Shown one piece after another: positions 26,635-35,028 of a stretch of 64,000 bases of DNA (position 1 is its first letter; each line of letters starts with the position of its first letter). Both the position numbers and the translations under genes were made by a program. The stretch is from Cohnella panacarvi Gsoil 349. GTDB taxonomy: Bacteria; Bacillota; Bacilli; Paenibacillales; Paenibacillaceae. The DNA lies in the NCBI RefSeq assembly GCF_000515335.1, contig NZ_KI911563.1:3624869-3688868 (forward strand), in the 5' to 3' direction. Under the pieces are notes generated by a model that made no database searches, was not told where the DNA came from, and saw only the letters and a list, made by a program, of their open reading frames with translations.

Positions 26635-27876
26635 ATGCCCACACGCGAACTCGGCGCCGGTAGAGCGAAAGCCGGGCGGTTTGACCGTCAAACTCGGTTT
26701 CTGCTTGTGGTCAACGGACTTTTTATTACCGCGAATGCGTTATCCGGTACTTTCCTTGGGGTGTACATATGGAAAGCAAGCCAGAACTACTTGCTGCTCG
26801 GTTGGTATACGCTGTTGTCGCACGTCGTCATGGCGACTACCTTCTGGGTGGCGGGCAACGTCGTGAAAGAAGGCAACAAAATGCTCGTGCTGAGGCTGGG
26901 GATCGGGGCTTCCGCCGTATTCTACGGCACCGTCCTGCTGCTTGGCTCAAGCGCGTTCCGTTTCATCTGGCTCCTTGGCATCATTAACGGCTTGGCGGTG
27001 GGGTTGTTCTGGCTCGCCTACAACGTCGTCTATTTCGAGGCGACCGACGCGACTACCCGCGACCGCTATAACGGCCTGGCAGGCGTCGTCGGTTCGCTGG
27101 TCGGCATCGTCGTCCCATGGTGCTCGGGCTTTCTGCTCTCGCATATGGCCGGAGATCGGGGTTACCGGACGATATTCATGATCTCGCTCGGGATATTCTT
27201 GGGGGGCGTGCTGTTCAGCTTTCTGCTCCGCGACCGCAAGACGGAAGGGCATTACGAGTGGGCAATGCCCTTCCGTACGTTAAGAAGCTCGTCGACGCCT
27301 TGGCGTCCGGTGTTCGGCGCGTTGGCCGCCCAAGGCTTGCGCGAGAGCGTGTTCGGCGTCATGATCGGGTTACTCGTCTATATCCATACCGGAAGCGAGC
27401 TTAAGCTCGGCAACTACGTTCTGATCACGTCGGCGGTGTCATTCGCGAGTTTCTTCGCGGCAGGCAGGTGGTTGAAGCCGCGATGGCGAAGCGGCGGCAT
27501 GTTGGTCGGATCGGTCGTGATTACGGCGGTGATTCTCGCCTTCTTCTTCGGCGTCGATTATACGACGCTGCTCATCTTCGGCATCGGAGTCGCGCTGTTC
27601 TATCCGCTGTATCTGATTCCGATCACGTCGTCGGTGTTCGACCTAATCGGGCAGGACGAAGAAAGCGCGAGACGGCGCGTCGAATTCGTCGTCCTGCGGG
27701 AGCTCGGGCTGAACGTCGGCAGAGTTGCCGGAATGATCATCTTCCTGATTACGCTGAGCATCAGCAAAGCGCCGATGGTCATCAACTGCCTGCTGCTTGC
27801 GGTCGGCAGCTCGCCGATCGTCAGTTGGATGCTGATGAGGGCTAGGCTTACATGCAATAACCCGGCCAAGGTATGA
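26635..27876 (+). CDS. MFS transporter
   Basis: 413 residues from ATG 26635, 6 nt after AAAGGAG (the earlier ATG at 26629 overlaps the ribosome site). Twelve membrane segments; VVYFEATDATTRDRYNGLAGVVGSLVGIVVPW includes the MFS cytoplasmic loop motif region and RRRVEFVVLRELGLNVGR another charged loop. The pattern (YIWKASQNYLLLGWYTLL at the start) resembles the YqgE-like branch of Bacillales. Substrate unknown. A terminator follows. Confidence 0.85.
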   Translation: MPTRELGAGRAKAGRFDRQTRFLLVVNGLFITANALSGTFLGVYIWKASQNYLLLGWYTLLSHVVMATTFWVAGNVVKEGNKMLVLRLGIGASAVFYGTVLLLGSSAFRFIWLLGIINGLAVGLFWLAYNVVYFEATDATTRDRYNGLAGVVGSLVGIVVPWCSGFLLSHMAGDRGYRTIFMISLGIFLGGVLFSFLLRDRKTEGHYEWAMPFRTLRSSSTPWRPVFGALAAQGLRESVFGVMIGLLVYIHTGSELKLGNYVLITSAVSFASFFAAGRWLKPRWRSGGMLVGSVVITAVILAFFFGVDYTTLLIFGIGVALFYPLYLIPITSSVFDLIGQDEESARRRVEFVVLRELGLNVGRVAGMIIFLITLSISKAPMVINCLLLAVGSSPIVSWMLMRARLTCNNPAKV

Positions 27877-27885
27877 ACTACGAAT

Positions 27886-27919
27886 AGCGTGCAGGGAGTC
27901 CAATTCCGGCACGCTTTTT
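27886..27919 (+). terminator. Rho-independent terminator
   Basis: AGCGTGC and GCACGCT flank a 16-nt loop, then TTTTT. Confidence 0.75.
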
Positions 27920-28023
27920 CGCGCGTATTCAGGACGAACGGAGTTGCCAGGCTTCCCCGAGCCGAATAACGTAACGATGATACGCGCAAGCGCGTCAGAA
28001 CTTCGGAACGGGGGCGTGAGAGC

Positions 28024-28806
28024 TTGAGTATCGTCAGGGTAAACGGCATTCGAATAAGCTACGCAACGTATGGCGAGGGTTTTCCGTTGATCGCGATTTC
28101 GGGGAAAGATAGTAACATGGAATGGTGGCATCCGGCTGTCAAAGAAGCATTAAGCGCGAATAACCGCCTGATTCTGCTGGATAATCGCGGGACGGGGAGG
28201 AGCGAAGTTCCGCCCGAATCTTACGGCATATCGGATATGGCCCAAGACGTCGTCGGATTAATGGACGCGTTAGGAATCAGCCAAGCGCATATTCTCGGCC
28301 AATCGATGGGCGGGATGATCGCGCAGGAGATCGCGATCGAATATCCGGAACGGGTGGCGAAGCTGATCCTGGCGAGCACGACTTGCGGCGTTACCCGCGT
28401 AAGACCGTCGCTCAGAATGCTGAAGTGGATGTTCAGGAAGCCGTCCGTCTTCTCGCCTCGGGATACGTTGAATATGTTGTATTCGAAAACCTATATGCGC
28501 GAGTACGCGGATAAGATCGCCGAAGCCGCCGAACGGATGGGCAGCTTCCCACCGTCGGCGAGAACGATGGCCGTTCATAAGGAAGCAAGCAGAAAGTTCG
28601 ATAGCTTAGCCCGGCTCGGCCGGATCGTCTCGCCTACGCTTATCATTCACGGCCACCGGGACTGGGTATTCCGTCCGCCGCACGCCGTTCTGCTGGCCCG
28701 CTATATTCCCGACTCCAAGCTGTTGATGTACGCGAACGCGGGCCATGGCGTCCTGTCGCAGGAGCATCGGAAGGTGATGGAGGAAATTCGCCGGTTTATC
28801 GGGTAA
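28024..28806 (+). CDS. Alpha/beta hydrolase
   Basis: 260 residues, TTG start. Alpha/beta-hydrolase order: LLDNRGTGRSEVPPESY (oxyanion-side loop), nucleophile elbow ILGQSMGGMIAQEIA (Ser in GQSMGG), acid IIHGHRDWVFRP and His in YANAGHGVLSQEH. A typical soluble esterase/hydrolase of the 3-oxoadipate enol-lactonase-like group; substrate unknown. A perfect hairpin terminator separates it from the convergent gene. Confidence 0.88.
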   Translation: MSIVRVNGIRISYATYGEGFPLIAISGKDSNMEWWHPAVKEALSANNRLILLDNRGTGRSEVPPESYGISDMAQDVVGLMDALGISQAHILGQSMGGMIAQEIAIEYPERVAKLILASTTCGVTRVRPSLRMLKWMFRKPSVFSPRDTLNMLYSKTYMREYADKIAEAAERMGSFPPSARTMAVHKEASRKFDSLARLGRIVSPTLIIHGHRDWVFRPPHAVLLARYIPDSKLLMYANAGHGVLSQEHRKVMEEIRRFIG

Positions 28807-28814
28807 AAAATAAT

Positions 28815-28844
28815 AAGCCGCGAAGGATTGTTCCTTCGCGGCTT
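28815..28844. terminator. Bidirectional terminator
   Basis: AAGCCGCGAAGGA-TTGT-TCCTTCGCGGCTT, a perfect 13-bp stem between convergent genes, with A-run before and T-rich after. Confidence 0.85.
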
Positions 28845-28848
28845 CATC

Positions 28849-29505
28849 TTATGAGGTGTGCGACACGCGCAGCTTCGTCTGATCTGCCATGCTGAAGAAC
28901 GATGGTCTCCGAAGCCACTGAAATCCGACGCTGCGCAGAAAAGCGTTCGCCAGCGCGAATTCGATGTCCGTATGCAGCGCATCGTCGTTCGCCCGATCGG
29001 GTTGGCAAGCATGCTTAATTTTCGTCTCGTCGAGGGCGGATTTCACGCTCACGAGCATGCAGCCGGCTTCCGATGCGGCTTCTAGAACGGCTGCTTCGAA
29101 CGGCGCGAAGTCGTTCCCGTCCGATGCGGTCAGGTCGAACGGAGTGAACAGTACGACGCGTTCGGCATACATACTTAGCTCGTGCAGCATGCGAAGCAAC
29201 GAATGCTTGAGACGTTCGGGCGTTCTCGTCGCCTCGTCAGGCATTAGGGTGGACAAGTCCGCCCGCGTCAATGGAGGCATGACAAGCCATTCCGGTCTGC
29301 GGTTGCGGGCGACATCCATCCATACGGGCTGCGTCAGCCCGTCGGTAACCGTTGCGTACGAAAGGGCGTCGACCCGAATACCGAGCTCGGGATATACCGA
29401 TTCCAACAAACTTTCCACGATGGATGCCCATCCGGTGTCGTTCGCAGCGGCGACGTTCCGGGCATGAGACAGGAGGAGCAACGATTGTCCTGTACGTAAC
29501 TGCAC
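28849..29505 (-). CDS. SGNH-hydrolase-like protein, catalytic motif unclear
   Basis: Start chosen at GTG 29505 (218 residues) because GGAGGG lies 6 nt upstream; longer starts at 29523/29553 overlap a likely -10 (GATAAT) and lack a site. The spacing of SLLLLSHARNVAAANDTGWASIVESLL, SYATVTDGLTQPVWMDVARNRRPEWLVMPP and VVLFTPFDLT follows the SGNH/GDSL fold, but the usual GDS nucleophile block and the final DxxH are not evident. It may be an inactive or sugar-binding relative. Divergent from an AraC-type regulator, with 112 bp between. Confidence 0.55.
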   Translation of the reverse strand: MQLRTGQSLLLLSHARNVAAANDTGWASIVESLLESVYPELGIRVDALSYATVTDGLTQPVWMDVARNRRPEWLVMPPLTRADLSTLMPDEATRTPERLKHSLLRMLHELSMYAERVVLFTPFDLTASDGNDFAPFEAAVLEAASEAGCMLVSVKSALDETKIKHACQPDRANDDALHTDIEFALANAFLRSVGFQWLRRPSFFSMADQTKLRVSHTS

Positions 29506-29617
29506 GCGATTCCCTCCGTTCATTCTTAAGCGGTTGCTATTATCATACTGCATTTGTTCGTGCGTTTATGGTAAGATTCGTAGCAAACTTGTACCCAGCG
29601 AAGGGGAGAACATCCAG

Positions 29618-30874
29618 ATGAATCGCGAACCTTCAAGCCGTCTTCCCTACATCTGCAAGTTAGTCCACGAAACGCTGAGGCTCCCCGTGGCGCTGATCGG
29701 TCCAGATTACACGGCCATACAGGAGTGGGGGGATCTGTCGGGAGACCATCCGCGCTCGGGCACGCAGAAGAAGCTATTGCTTCGAATGGCGGATGGCGCA
29801 ACGGCAGCGACGGTGCCCGTTATCCGCAGCACGAATGATCTAGAGCATGCGATCGTGCTGCCTGTGGATGAAGCGGGTTCGGAGCGAGGGTACGTCGCGA
29901 TCGGTCCGGTTCTCTACTCGGCGCCTCTAGCCGAGACGATACAGGCGTTATTGGAAGACAACGGCATCCCGCGCGAGGAACGCGCGGAATGGACCGCCTA
30001 CTATCGGACGCTGCCCGTCGTGACGCAGATGCAGCTCGCCCATGCGGCGATCATGCTGCATCTGCTCGTACATGACGTCGCTCTGGAGGCGCACGATATT
30101 CTTAATCAGACTCATGCGCTGGAACGTCCGCTCGTTCCCTCGGAAGAGCTGGAGCAACAACTGCTCTCGAGGCGCGAGAACGAGACGCTCCATCACGATC
30201 CGTACATGGAAGGCCGGCTGTTCGATTGCATCCGGAACGGGGACAAAGCGGGGGCGCTTCGGATGCTGGCCGCGTTTCCGGAGGAATCGTTCGGCGTTCT
30301 GTCGCGGACAAGCCATCTGCGCAATCGCAAAAATTTAGCCATCGTAACGGTTACGATGGCTACTCGAGCCGCCATTGACGGAGGAATGTTCTGGGAGCTG
30401 GCTTATACGCTGAGCGATCTGCATATTCAGAAGATCGAGGATCTTCGGGAGGTGCGCCAAGTCGATCATGCGCGGAAGGACGTCGTGGCCGACTTCGCCG
30501 AGCGAGTGCGGCAAATACGGGAGGGGCGGGTTTCCCGGACGATCGGCGAGTGCCAGAACTATATTTTCAACCATCTGTTCGAAGAAATTACGTTAGAGCA
30601 GCTCTCGGGCTTGACCGGTTTTAACGGCAATTACATCTCGCAGCGGTTCAAGAAGGAGACGGGCATGCCGTTCCGGGCTTACGTGACGTCCAGGCGGATC
30701 GAGGAGGCTTGCCGGCTCATTAAATTCACGAAGCTGTCGTTCACGGAGATCGCGGCGAGGCTTTGCTTCCACGATCAAAGCCATTTCACGAAAGCGTTCA
30801 AGAAGCAGACGGGGGTTACCCCCAAGCAATATCGTCTCGATGCGGCGGGGCAATTCGACGGGATCAAGCCTTAG
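29618..30874 (+). CDS. AraC-family regulator (YesN-like)
   Basis: 418 residues from ATG 29618, preceded by GAAGGGGAGAA. The N-terminal ~300 residues form a ligand/PAS-like sensory region. C-terminal AraC double HTH (~320-410): NYIFNHLFEEITLEQLSGLTGFNGNYISQRFKKETG and IEEACRLIKFTKLSFTEIAARLCFHDQSHFTKAFKKQTGVTPKQYR. Such YesN-type regulators in Paenibacillaceae commonly control sugar utilisation. It is divergent from the SGNH-like gene, a possible target. Confidence 0.9.
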   Translation: MNREPSSRLPYICKLVHETLRLPVALIGPDYTAIQEWGDLSGDHPRSGTQKKLLLRMADGATAATVPVIRSTNDLEHAIVLPVDEAGSERGYVAIGPVLYSAPLAETIQALLEDNGIPREERAEWTAYYRTLPVVTQMQLAHAAIMLHLLVHDVALEAHDILNQTHALERPLVPSEELEQQLLSRRENETLHHDPYMEGRLFDCIRNGDKAGALRMLAAFPEESFGVLSRTSHLRNRKNLAIVTVTMATRAAIDGGMFWELAYTLSDLHIQKIEDLREVRQVDHARKDVVADFAERVRQIREGRVSRTIGECQNYIFNHLFEEITLEQLSGLTGFNGNYISQRFKKETGMPFRAYVTSRRIEEACRLIKFTKLSFTEIAARLCFHDQSHFTKAFKKQTGVTPKQYRLDAAGQFDGIKP

Positions 30875-31033
30875 TTCGGCGAAAGCCGCGCTAAGGTTTT
30901 TTTGCGTTAGGCGGCGCCGATGGAAGAGGCGGTTGTGAGATGTATTGGTGCAGGTCATTTGGATCAATAAGGCGATTTCAAGCTTACTAACTGTTTTCAG
31001 TACAGTTACGGGGAACGTATTGCTGGATGTCTA

Positions 31034-31102
31034 TTTTAGCTAAAACGAATGACTTTTTGGTTGAAATAGCTAATATAGTATATAATATAATTATATTAGC
31101 TA
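31034..31102 (+). promoter_or_regulatory. Palindromic operator/promoter of the Phd-Uma2 gene
   Basis: TAGCTAATATA (31067-31077) and TATATTAGCTA (31092-31102) are perfect 11-bp inverted arms flanking TATAAT (31081-31086). TTGGTT or TTGAAA just upstream can act as -35. A further palindrome TTTTAGCTAAAA lies at 31034-31045, sharing the TAGCTA core. The layout fits autorepression by the Phd-like domain. Confidence 0.75.
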
Positions 31103-31117
31103 AAAGGAGTGCGTACC

Positions 31118-31840
31118 ATGAGGGTTCCGTCCACGCAAGTTCAGAACAATTTCGGCAAGTATCTGAAGTACGTCGAAGCGAACGAAGAAATCATCGTGAC
31201 CCGCAAAGGCAAGGATATTGCCAAAATCGTGCTTGCCGATCCTTATCCGGATGGCGTAAGGGAAGGGGCGGCAGAGTACCATACAAGCGGCGGATGGGTC
31301 TCGTACGAGGAGTTTGTGGAGCTGACGGAAGCTTCCGAGCAGAGGTTCGAACTGATTGACGGGGTCGTTTACAATCTGGCCTCGCCGTCGTTCAAGCACC
31401 AGCAAATCATTGCGGAGCTGCTCGTCTCTTTCCATAATTGGTTCAAAGGGAAGAATTGCACGGCACTTCCTTCTCCGTTCGATATTACGCTGCATAAAGC
31501 AGAGAACAACATCTGCGTCGTTCAGCCTGACGTCATCGTAATATGCGATAAAGACAATAGAGATAAGAAGGATCGGTATACGGGAGTACCCGTCCTCGTC
31601 GTTGAAGTGTTGTCTCCATCCACTCGAAGCAAAGATATGATCAAGAAACTAGATTTATATAAGCAATGCGGGGTCGAAGAATATTGGATCATCGACCCCA
31701 TGAACGATCAACTAACCGTATACCGGCTCGAAGACAATGAAATCGAGAATCACAAAACCTACGTCCGGCGCGGTGAACCGGAGGCGCGATCGTTTTATTT
31801 CGAAGGGCTGACGGTCGCGTTGGACGATTTATTCGGTTGA
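31118..31840 (+). CDS. Phd/YefM antitoxin-domain fused to Uma2-family endonuclease
   Basis: 240 residues from ATG 31118 (AAAAGGAG upstream). Residues ~1-45 (VPSTQVQNNFGKYLKYVEANEEIIVTRKGKDIAKIVL) are a Phd/YefM-type DNA-binding antitoxin N-terminus. Residues ~60-240 are a Uma2 (DUF820) PD-(D/E)XK domain: FELIDGVVYNLASPSFKHQ, QPDVIVICDKDN and PVLVVEVLSPSTRSKDMIKKLDLY. Uma2 proteins are usually stand-alone; joining to an antitoxin head makes a self-regulating nuclease-like protein. The operator at 31034-31102 matches autorepression. Role inferred, possibly defence or a derived TA unit. Confidence 0.85.
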   Translation: MRVPSTQVQNNFGKYLKYVEANEEIIVTRKGKDIAKIVLADPYPDGVREGAAEYHTSGGWVSYEEFVELTEASEQRFELIDGVVYNLASPSFKHQQIIAELLVSFHNWFKGKNCTALPSPFDITLHKAENNICVVQPDVIVICDKDNRDKKDRYTGVPVLVVEVLSPSTRSKDMIKKLDLYKQCGVEEYWIIDPMNDQLTVYRLEDNEIENHKTYVRRGEPEARSFYFEGLTVALDDLFG

Positions 31841-31904
31841 GGGTCCGGCCATGTTCCGGGCGCACACGCTGCGTTGGCCTACTTGATAACGATCAGTAAA
31901 AAAT

Positions 31905-31949
31905 AAAGAGGTGTCCCTCGGTCGAATCGACCTTGTGACAACCTCTTTT
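31905..31949 (+). terminator. Terminator of the Phd-Uma2 gene
   Basis: AAAGAGGTGTC pairs with GACAACCTCTTTT; the centre contains a second perfect stem GGTCGA/TCGACC. Confidence 0.75.
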
Positions 31950-32009
31950 GCGTTTTATAGTTGTGCCATTCTATCAAGTAACCAGTAAAGAAGAGCGGCG
32001 GGTTCCGAA

Positions 32010-32147
32010 ATGAGGGAAAAGGCGCAAATGGACTGGGTATCGTCGATGGAAGGAACCAAGCAAGAAGGTAAGATCGAGGGTAAAGTCGAAAGTCAATCCG
32101 AGATCGTCCTGAAGAGCCAATTTAAAGGCACGAGCGGGTTTATTTGA
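32010..32147 (+). pseudogene. Remnant of a PD-(D/E)XK (Rpn-like) transposase/nuclease gene
   Basis: A 45-codon frame, MREKAQMDWVSSMEGTK then QEGKIEGKVE..., matches the extreme C-terminus of Rpn/PD-(D/E)XK nuclease-family transposases (the EEK..MDW...EGKxEGK pattern). No upstream catalytic part remains. Treated as a decayed fragment. Confidence 0.55.
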
Positions 32148-32152
32148 TGCTG

Positions 32153-32566
32153 TTATTTTTTGTTGAACAAGTTCATGAGCGGCATTATCGACTTCACAAC
32201 GCCCATGCCCATCTGGACGATCGGCCAAGCCTGTTTCATGAAGCTCATCAGTCCGGCAATGCCTCCGAGACCTCCGAGCAATCCGCCTCCGGCAGCCGCT
32301 CCCGCCGCACCGGCGCCTCCCGCGGCGGCTCCGCCGAGCAAGCCCCCGCCGAGCGCGGGGAATAGACCGGATACTTTCGCTTTGCCCTTCCGCGAAGCGG
32401 GAGTGCGCATGCGGCCTTGCCCTTTGGCCCCGGCGAGCAGCAGTTGTCCGTTCTTTACGCCCTGTATCCGTCCGATATAGTAGGTTCCGTCGTTCAGCAC
32501 GACGCAAACGGGCTCACCGGCCAATCGCCTGGCCTGTTCGATCTTCCGAGTCGCAGATTCGTTCAT
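32153..32566 (-). CDS. Hypothetical protein, SH3-like N-terminus and Gly/Ala-rich C-terminus
   Basis: 137 residues with AAAGGAG ribosome site. N-terminal ~55 residues (EPVCVVLNDGTYYIGRIQGVKNGQLLLAG) look like a small SH3/LSm-type barrel. A basic linker follows (KGQGRMRTPASRKGKAK), then a long low-complexity GGGLLGG/AAAGGAGAAG tract and a hydrophobic C-terminal helix. The glycine-rich hydrophobic tail suggests association with the spore surface or membrane. No family name can be given. Confidence 0.65.
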   Translation of the reverse strand: MNESATRKIEQARRLAGEPVCVVLNDGTYYIGRIQGVKNGQLLLAGAKGQGRMRTPASRKGKAKVSGLFPALGGGLLGGAAAGGAGAAGAAAGGGLLGGLGGIAGLMSFMKQAWPIVQMGMGVVKSIMPLMNLFNKK

Positions 32567-32708
32567 GGCGTGCTCCTTTATATGAGTAATGGATGGTATA
32601 GGATATGCGCGAAGGCGCGCTCGGCTTGTACGGATGTCCTAGGGTTATTCGCGAGTCCGTTGATCATAATGGGAGTATCTGGAGCATTCGCGACAGGAGG
32701 CGTCCGCG

Positions 32709-33437
32709 ATGAGAACCGACCATCGGCCTTGGCCGATACCCGATCGATCCTGGATTATGAAGCAAATATGGAACAGGCTATTGTTCGCGCACTGGCCGAT
32801 TGACCCCGGCACGATGGAGCGGTTTATCCCAAGGGGGTTGAAGCTTGACACCAATGACGGCAAAGCATGGCTCGGCATCGTGCCGTTCCGCATGGACGGC
32901 GTCCGACTGAAGTATTTACCGCCCGTGCCGCCCGTTTCGGCGTTCCCAGAATTGAACGTGCGGACCTACGTAACGGTAAACGACAAACCGGGCGTGTATT
33001 TCTTCAGTATGGACGCGACATGCTTGCCCGTGGTCAAAGGCGCGAAGTGGCTATTTCATTTGCCCTACCATTGGGCGGATATCGAGTGGAGAGAACGGGA
33101 GAACCGCGTGCATGTTCAGAGCGTGCGGAGAAACGCCGAAGACGGTTATCTTTTTCGCGCGGAATACAGGCCGTTGTCTTCTGCCTATCGCGCGAAGCCC
33201 GGCTCGCTGGCTCACTGGCTGACGGAGAGATACTGCCTATACGCAGCGCATCGGGAACGTCTTTATCGCTGCGAGATTCTTCATGAACCGTGGCTGCTGC
33301 ACGATGCGGAAGGAACGATCTATACGAATACGATGGTAGAGCCGCTAGGACTAAAGCTTCCTGAAGAGGAGCCGCTACTGCATTACGCGGAGCGACAGGA
33401 GGTCGTGGTGTGGGGGTTGGAGGAGGTGAATAGATAA
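32709..33437 (+). CDS. DUF2071 (YqjF-like) protein
   Basis: 242 residues, ACAGGAGG ribosome site. Typical YqjF sequence: LLFAHWPIDPGTMERFIPRGLKLDTNDGKAWLGIVPFRM, FPELNVRTYVTVNDKPGVYFFSMDA and HLPYHWADIEW. DUF2071 belongs to the acetoacetate-decarboxylase-like fold; cellular role unknown. The frame is isolated between divergent neighbours. Confidence 0.9.
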   Translation: MRTDHRPWPIPDRSWIMKQIWNRLLFAHWPIDPGTMERFIPRGLKLDTNDGKAWLGIVPFRMDGVRLKYLPPVPPVSAFPELNVRTYVTVNDKPGVYFFSMDATCLPVVKGAKWLFHLPYHWADIEWRERENRVHVQSVRRNAEDGYLFRAEYRPLSSAYRAKPGSLAHWLTERYCLYAAHRERLYRCEILHEPWLLHDAEGTIYTNTMVEPLGLKLPEEEPLLHYAERQEVVVWGLEEVNR

Positions 33438-33480
33438 GAGAAGCCGGGCATAGAAAGGGAGGTCGTGCAGGCGCGGATTG

Positions 33481-33527
33481 TTATTATCGTACATGCGTGC
33501 TAAAATAAATTTATTATCATACAAATG
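33481..33527 (+). promoter_or_regulatory. Candidate operator repeats before the TetR/SMR operon
   Basis: TTATTATCGTACATG (33481) and TTATTATCATACAAATG (33511) are direct repeats 30 bp apart, immediately before the tetR-like start. Confidence 0.4.
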
Positions 33528-33554
33528 TACCATATACGAGGGGACTCGTGCGGC

Positions 33555-34172
33555 ATGCCCAAAGTCGTCGATCATGACAAACAAAGAGAGAAAATCGCGG
33601 AAGCCGCCTGGAAAGTGATCCGGAGCGGCGGCTTAGCCCAAGCGACCGTGCGCAACATCGCGCAGGAAGCCGGGTTATCGTTCGGGGCGATGCGCCACTA
33701 TTTCAACAGCCAATCCGAACTGCTCCGCTTTGCGATGAATCTGGTCTCCGACAGAGTCAAGGAACGGATCCGCTCGATGCGATTGTTCGCCTCCGGGTTC
33801 AATATGGAGGACGCGAAGCGATTGCTAATGCAACTCCTGCCGCTTGACGAGGAGAGTACGCTGGAGATGGAAGTATGGCTCGCCTTCTCTGCGAAGTCGC
33901 TTAGCGATCCGGAATTGAAGCCGCGCAGCGACGAGGTGTACGACGAACTGCGCAAAGTCATGATGGATATCGTTGGCGCGATGATTCGGACGGAGACGGC
34001 GAAGCCGGGGCTGGACGAGGAATTGGAAGCGGAGCGATTGTACGCGTTGATCGACGGATTGGCGCTGCACCGCATGTTGCGACCGGGCAGCCTATCGCCG
34101 GCCATGATGGAAGCCGTCTTGACGCATCACTTGAATTCCCTATGCGATAAGGAAGGGAGCGATAGAACATGA
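33555..34172 (+). CDS. TetR-family repressor, YvdT-like
   Basis: 205 residues from ATG 33555. HTH: AEAAWKVIRSGGLAQATVRNIAQEAGLSFGAMRHYFNSQSEL. Followed with a 4-bp overlap by two paired SMR genes, the same order as Bacillus yvdT-yvdS-yvdR, so it most likely represses the pump. The direct repeats at 33481 and 33511 are candidate operators. An earlier in-frame ATG (33525) overlaps the repeat and lacks a ribosome site. Confidence 0.9.
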   Translation: MPKVVDHDKQREKIAEAAWKVIRSGGLAQATVRNIAQEAGLSFGAMRHYFNSQSELLRFAMNLVSDRVKERIRSMRLFASGFNMEDAKRLLMQLLPLDEESTLEMEVWLAFSAKSLSDPELKPRSDEVYDELRKVMMDIVGAMIRTETAKPGLDEELEAERLYALIDGLALHRMLRPGSLSPAMMEAVLTHHLNSLCDKEGSDRT

Positions 34173-34528
34173 GCGAAGGGCAAGCGAAGCCAGACAAACC
34201 GCTGACCGCGAATCGGGCATGGGCGTATGTCACTCTGGGGGGCGCGCTGGAAATCGTATGGGCGTCGGGCTTCAAGTATGAAGCGGTCCCTTCGATCGTC
34301 GTGCTGATCTCCCTTCTCTTGAGCTTCGACCTTATCATACGGGCAACGAAAGTCATTCCCGTCGGCACGACGTATGCCGTGTTCGCGGCTATCGGGACGA
34401 TCGGAACGGTCGCGGTGGAAGCGGTTGCCTCGAACGGCGACGTCTCTATCCGTAGAATCGGAATCATTCTGCTGTTGCTTGGGTTTATCGTCGGATTGAA
34501 GCTGACGTCGGGCAAGGAGGAACGCTGA
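34169..34528 (+). CDS. SMR efflux subunit 1, YvdS-like
   Basis: 119 residues with four membrane helices. Glu in LGGALEIVWASGFKYE is the conserved coupling residue of small multidrug resistance proteins; VIPVGTTYAVFAAIGTIGTVAVEA is the typical TM3. Subunits of this type work as heterodimers with a second SMR, here the next gene, overlapping by one base. Substrate may be guanidinium or quaternary ammonium compounds. Confidence 0.92.
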   Translation: MSEGQAKPDKPLTANRAWAYVTLGGALEIVWASGFKYEAVPSIVVLISLLLSFDLIIRATKVIPVGTTYAVFAAIGTIGTVAVEAVASNGDVSIRRIGIILLLLGFIVGLKLTSGKEER

Positions 34529-34842
34529 TGGCATGGATGATGCTCATCTTCGCCGGCCTGATGGAGGTGCTAGGCGTAATTGGCATTAAGAGGGTCGCGG
34601 CCAACAACAACTGGCCGAACAACATTCTAATGATCGGCAGCTTCATCGTAAGCTTCCAATTCCTGCTCCAGGCCCTCGAGACGATCCCGCTGTCGACGGG
34701 GTATGCGGTCTGGACGGGAATCGGCACGGTCGGTGCCGCTATCGTCGGCATGGCGTTCTTCCGGGAGCCGCGCAACGTGATGCGGATCGCGTGCATCATC
34801 GGAATTGTCGGTTGCGTAGTCGGCTTGAAGTTGACGGAGTAA
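34528..34842 (+). CDS. SMR efflux subunit 2, YvdR-like
   Basis: 104 residues with four helices: AWMMLIFAGLMEVLGVIGIKR carries the essential Glu; TIPLSTGYAVWTGIGTVGAAIVGMAFF is TM3. Second half of the paired SMR pump; start codon overlaps the stop of the first subunit. GGAGG ribosome site lies within the upstream gene. Confidence 0.92.
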   Translation: MAWMMLIFAGLMEVLGVIGIKRVAANNNWPNNILMIGSFIVSFQFLLQALETIPLSTGYAVWTGIGTVGAAIVGMAFFREPRNVMRIACIIGIVGCVVGLKLTE

Positions 34843-35028
34843 CTTAAGATGCGGAAATCGTGGCCGTACCTGCATGGAATACAGTTTGTTGGCTAAAGAG
34901 AATGAGTTTATGGCAATTTACCTGCACGGAATACATGCGGATATCTCTAAACGACTTCATAAACCATTTTCAACCGAAATAAGTGTACTTCGTGCATATA
35001 GAGAGTTCAAATTCAGCTAACTCAAGTT

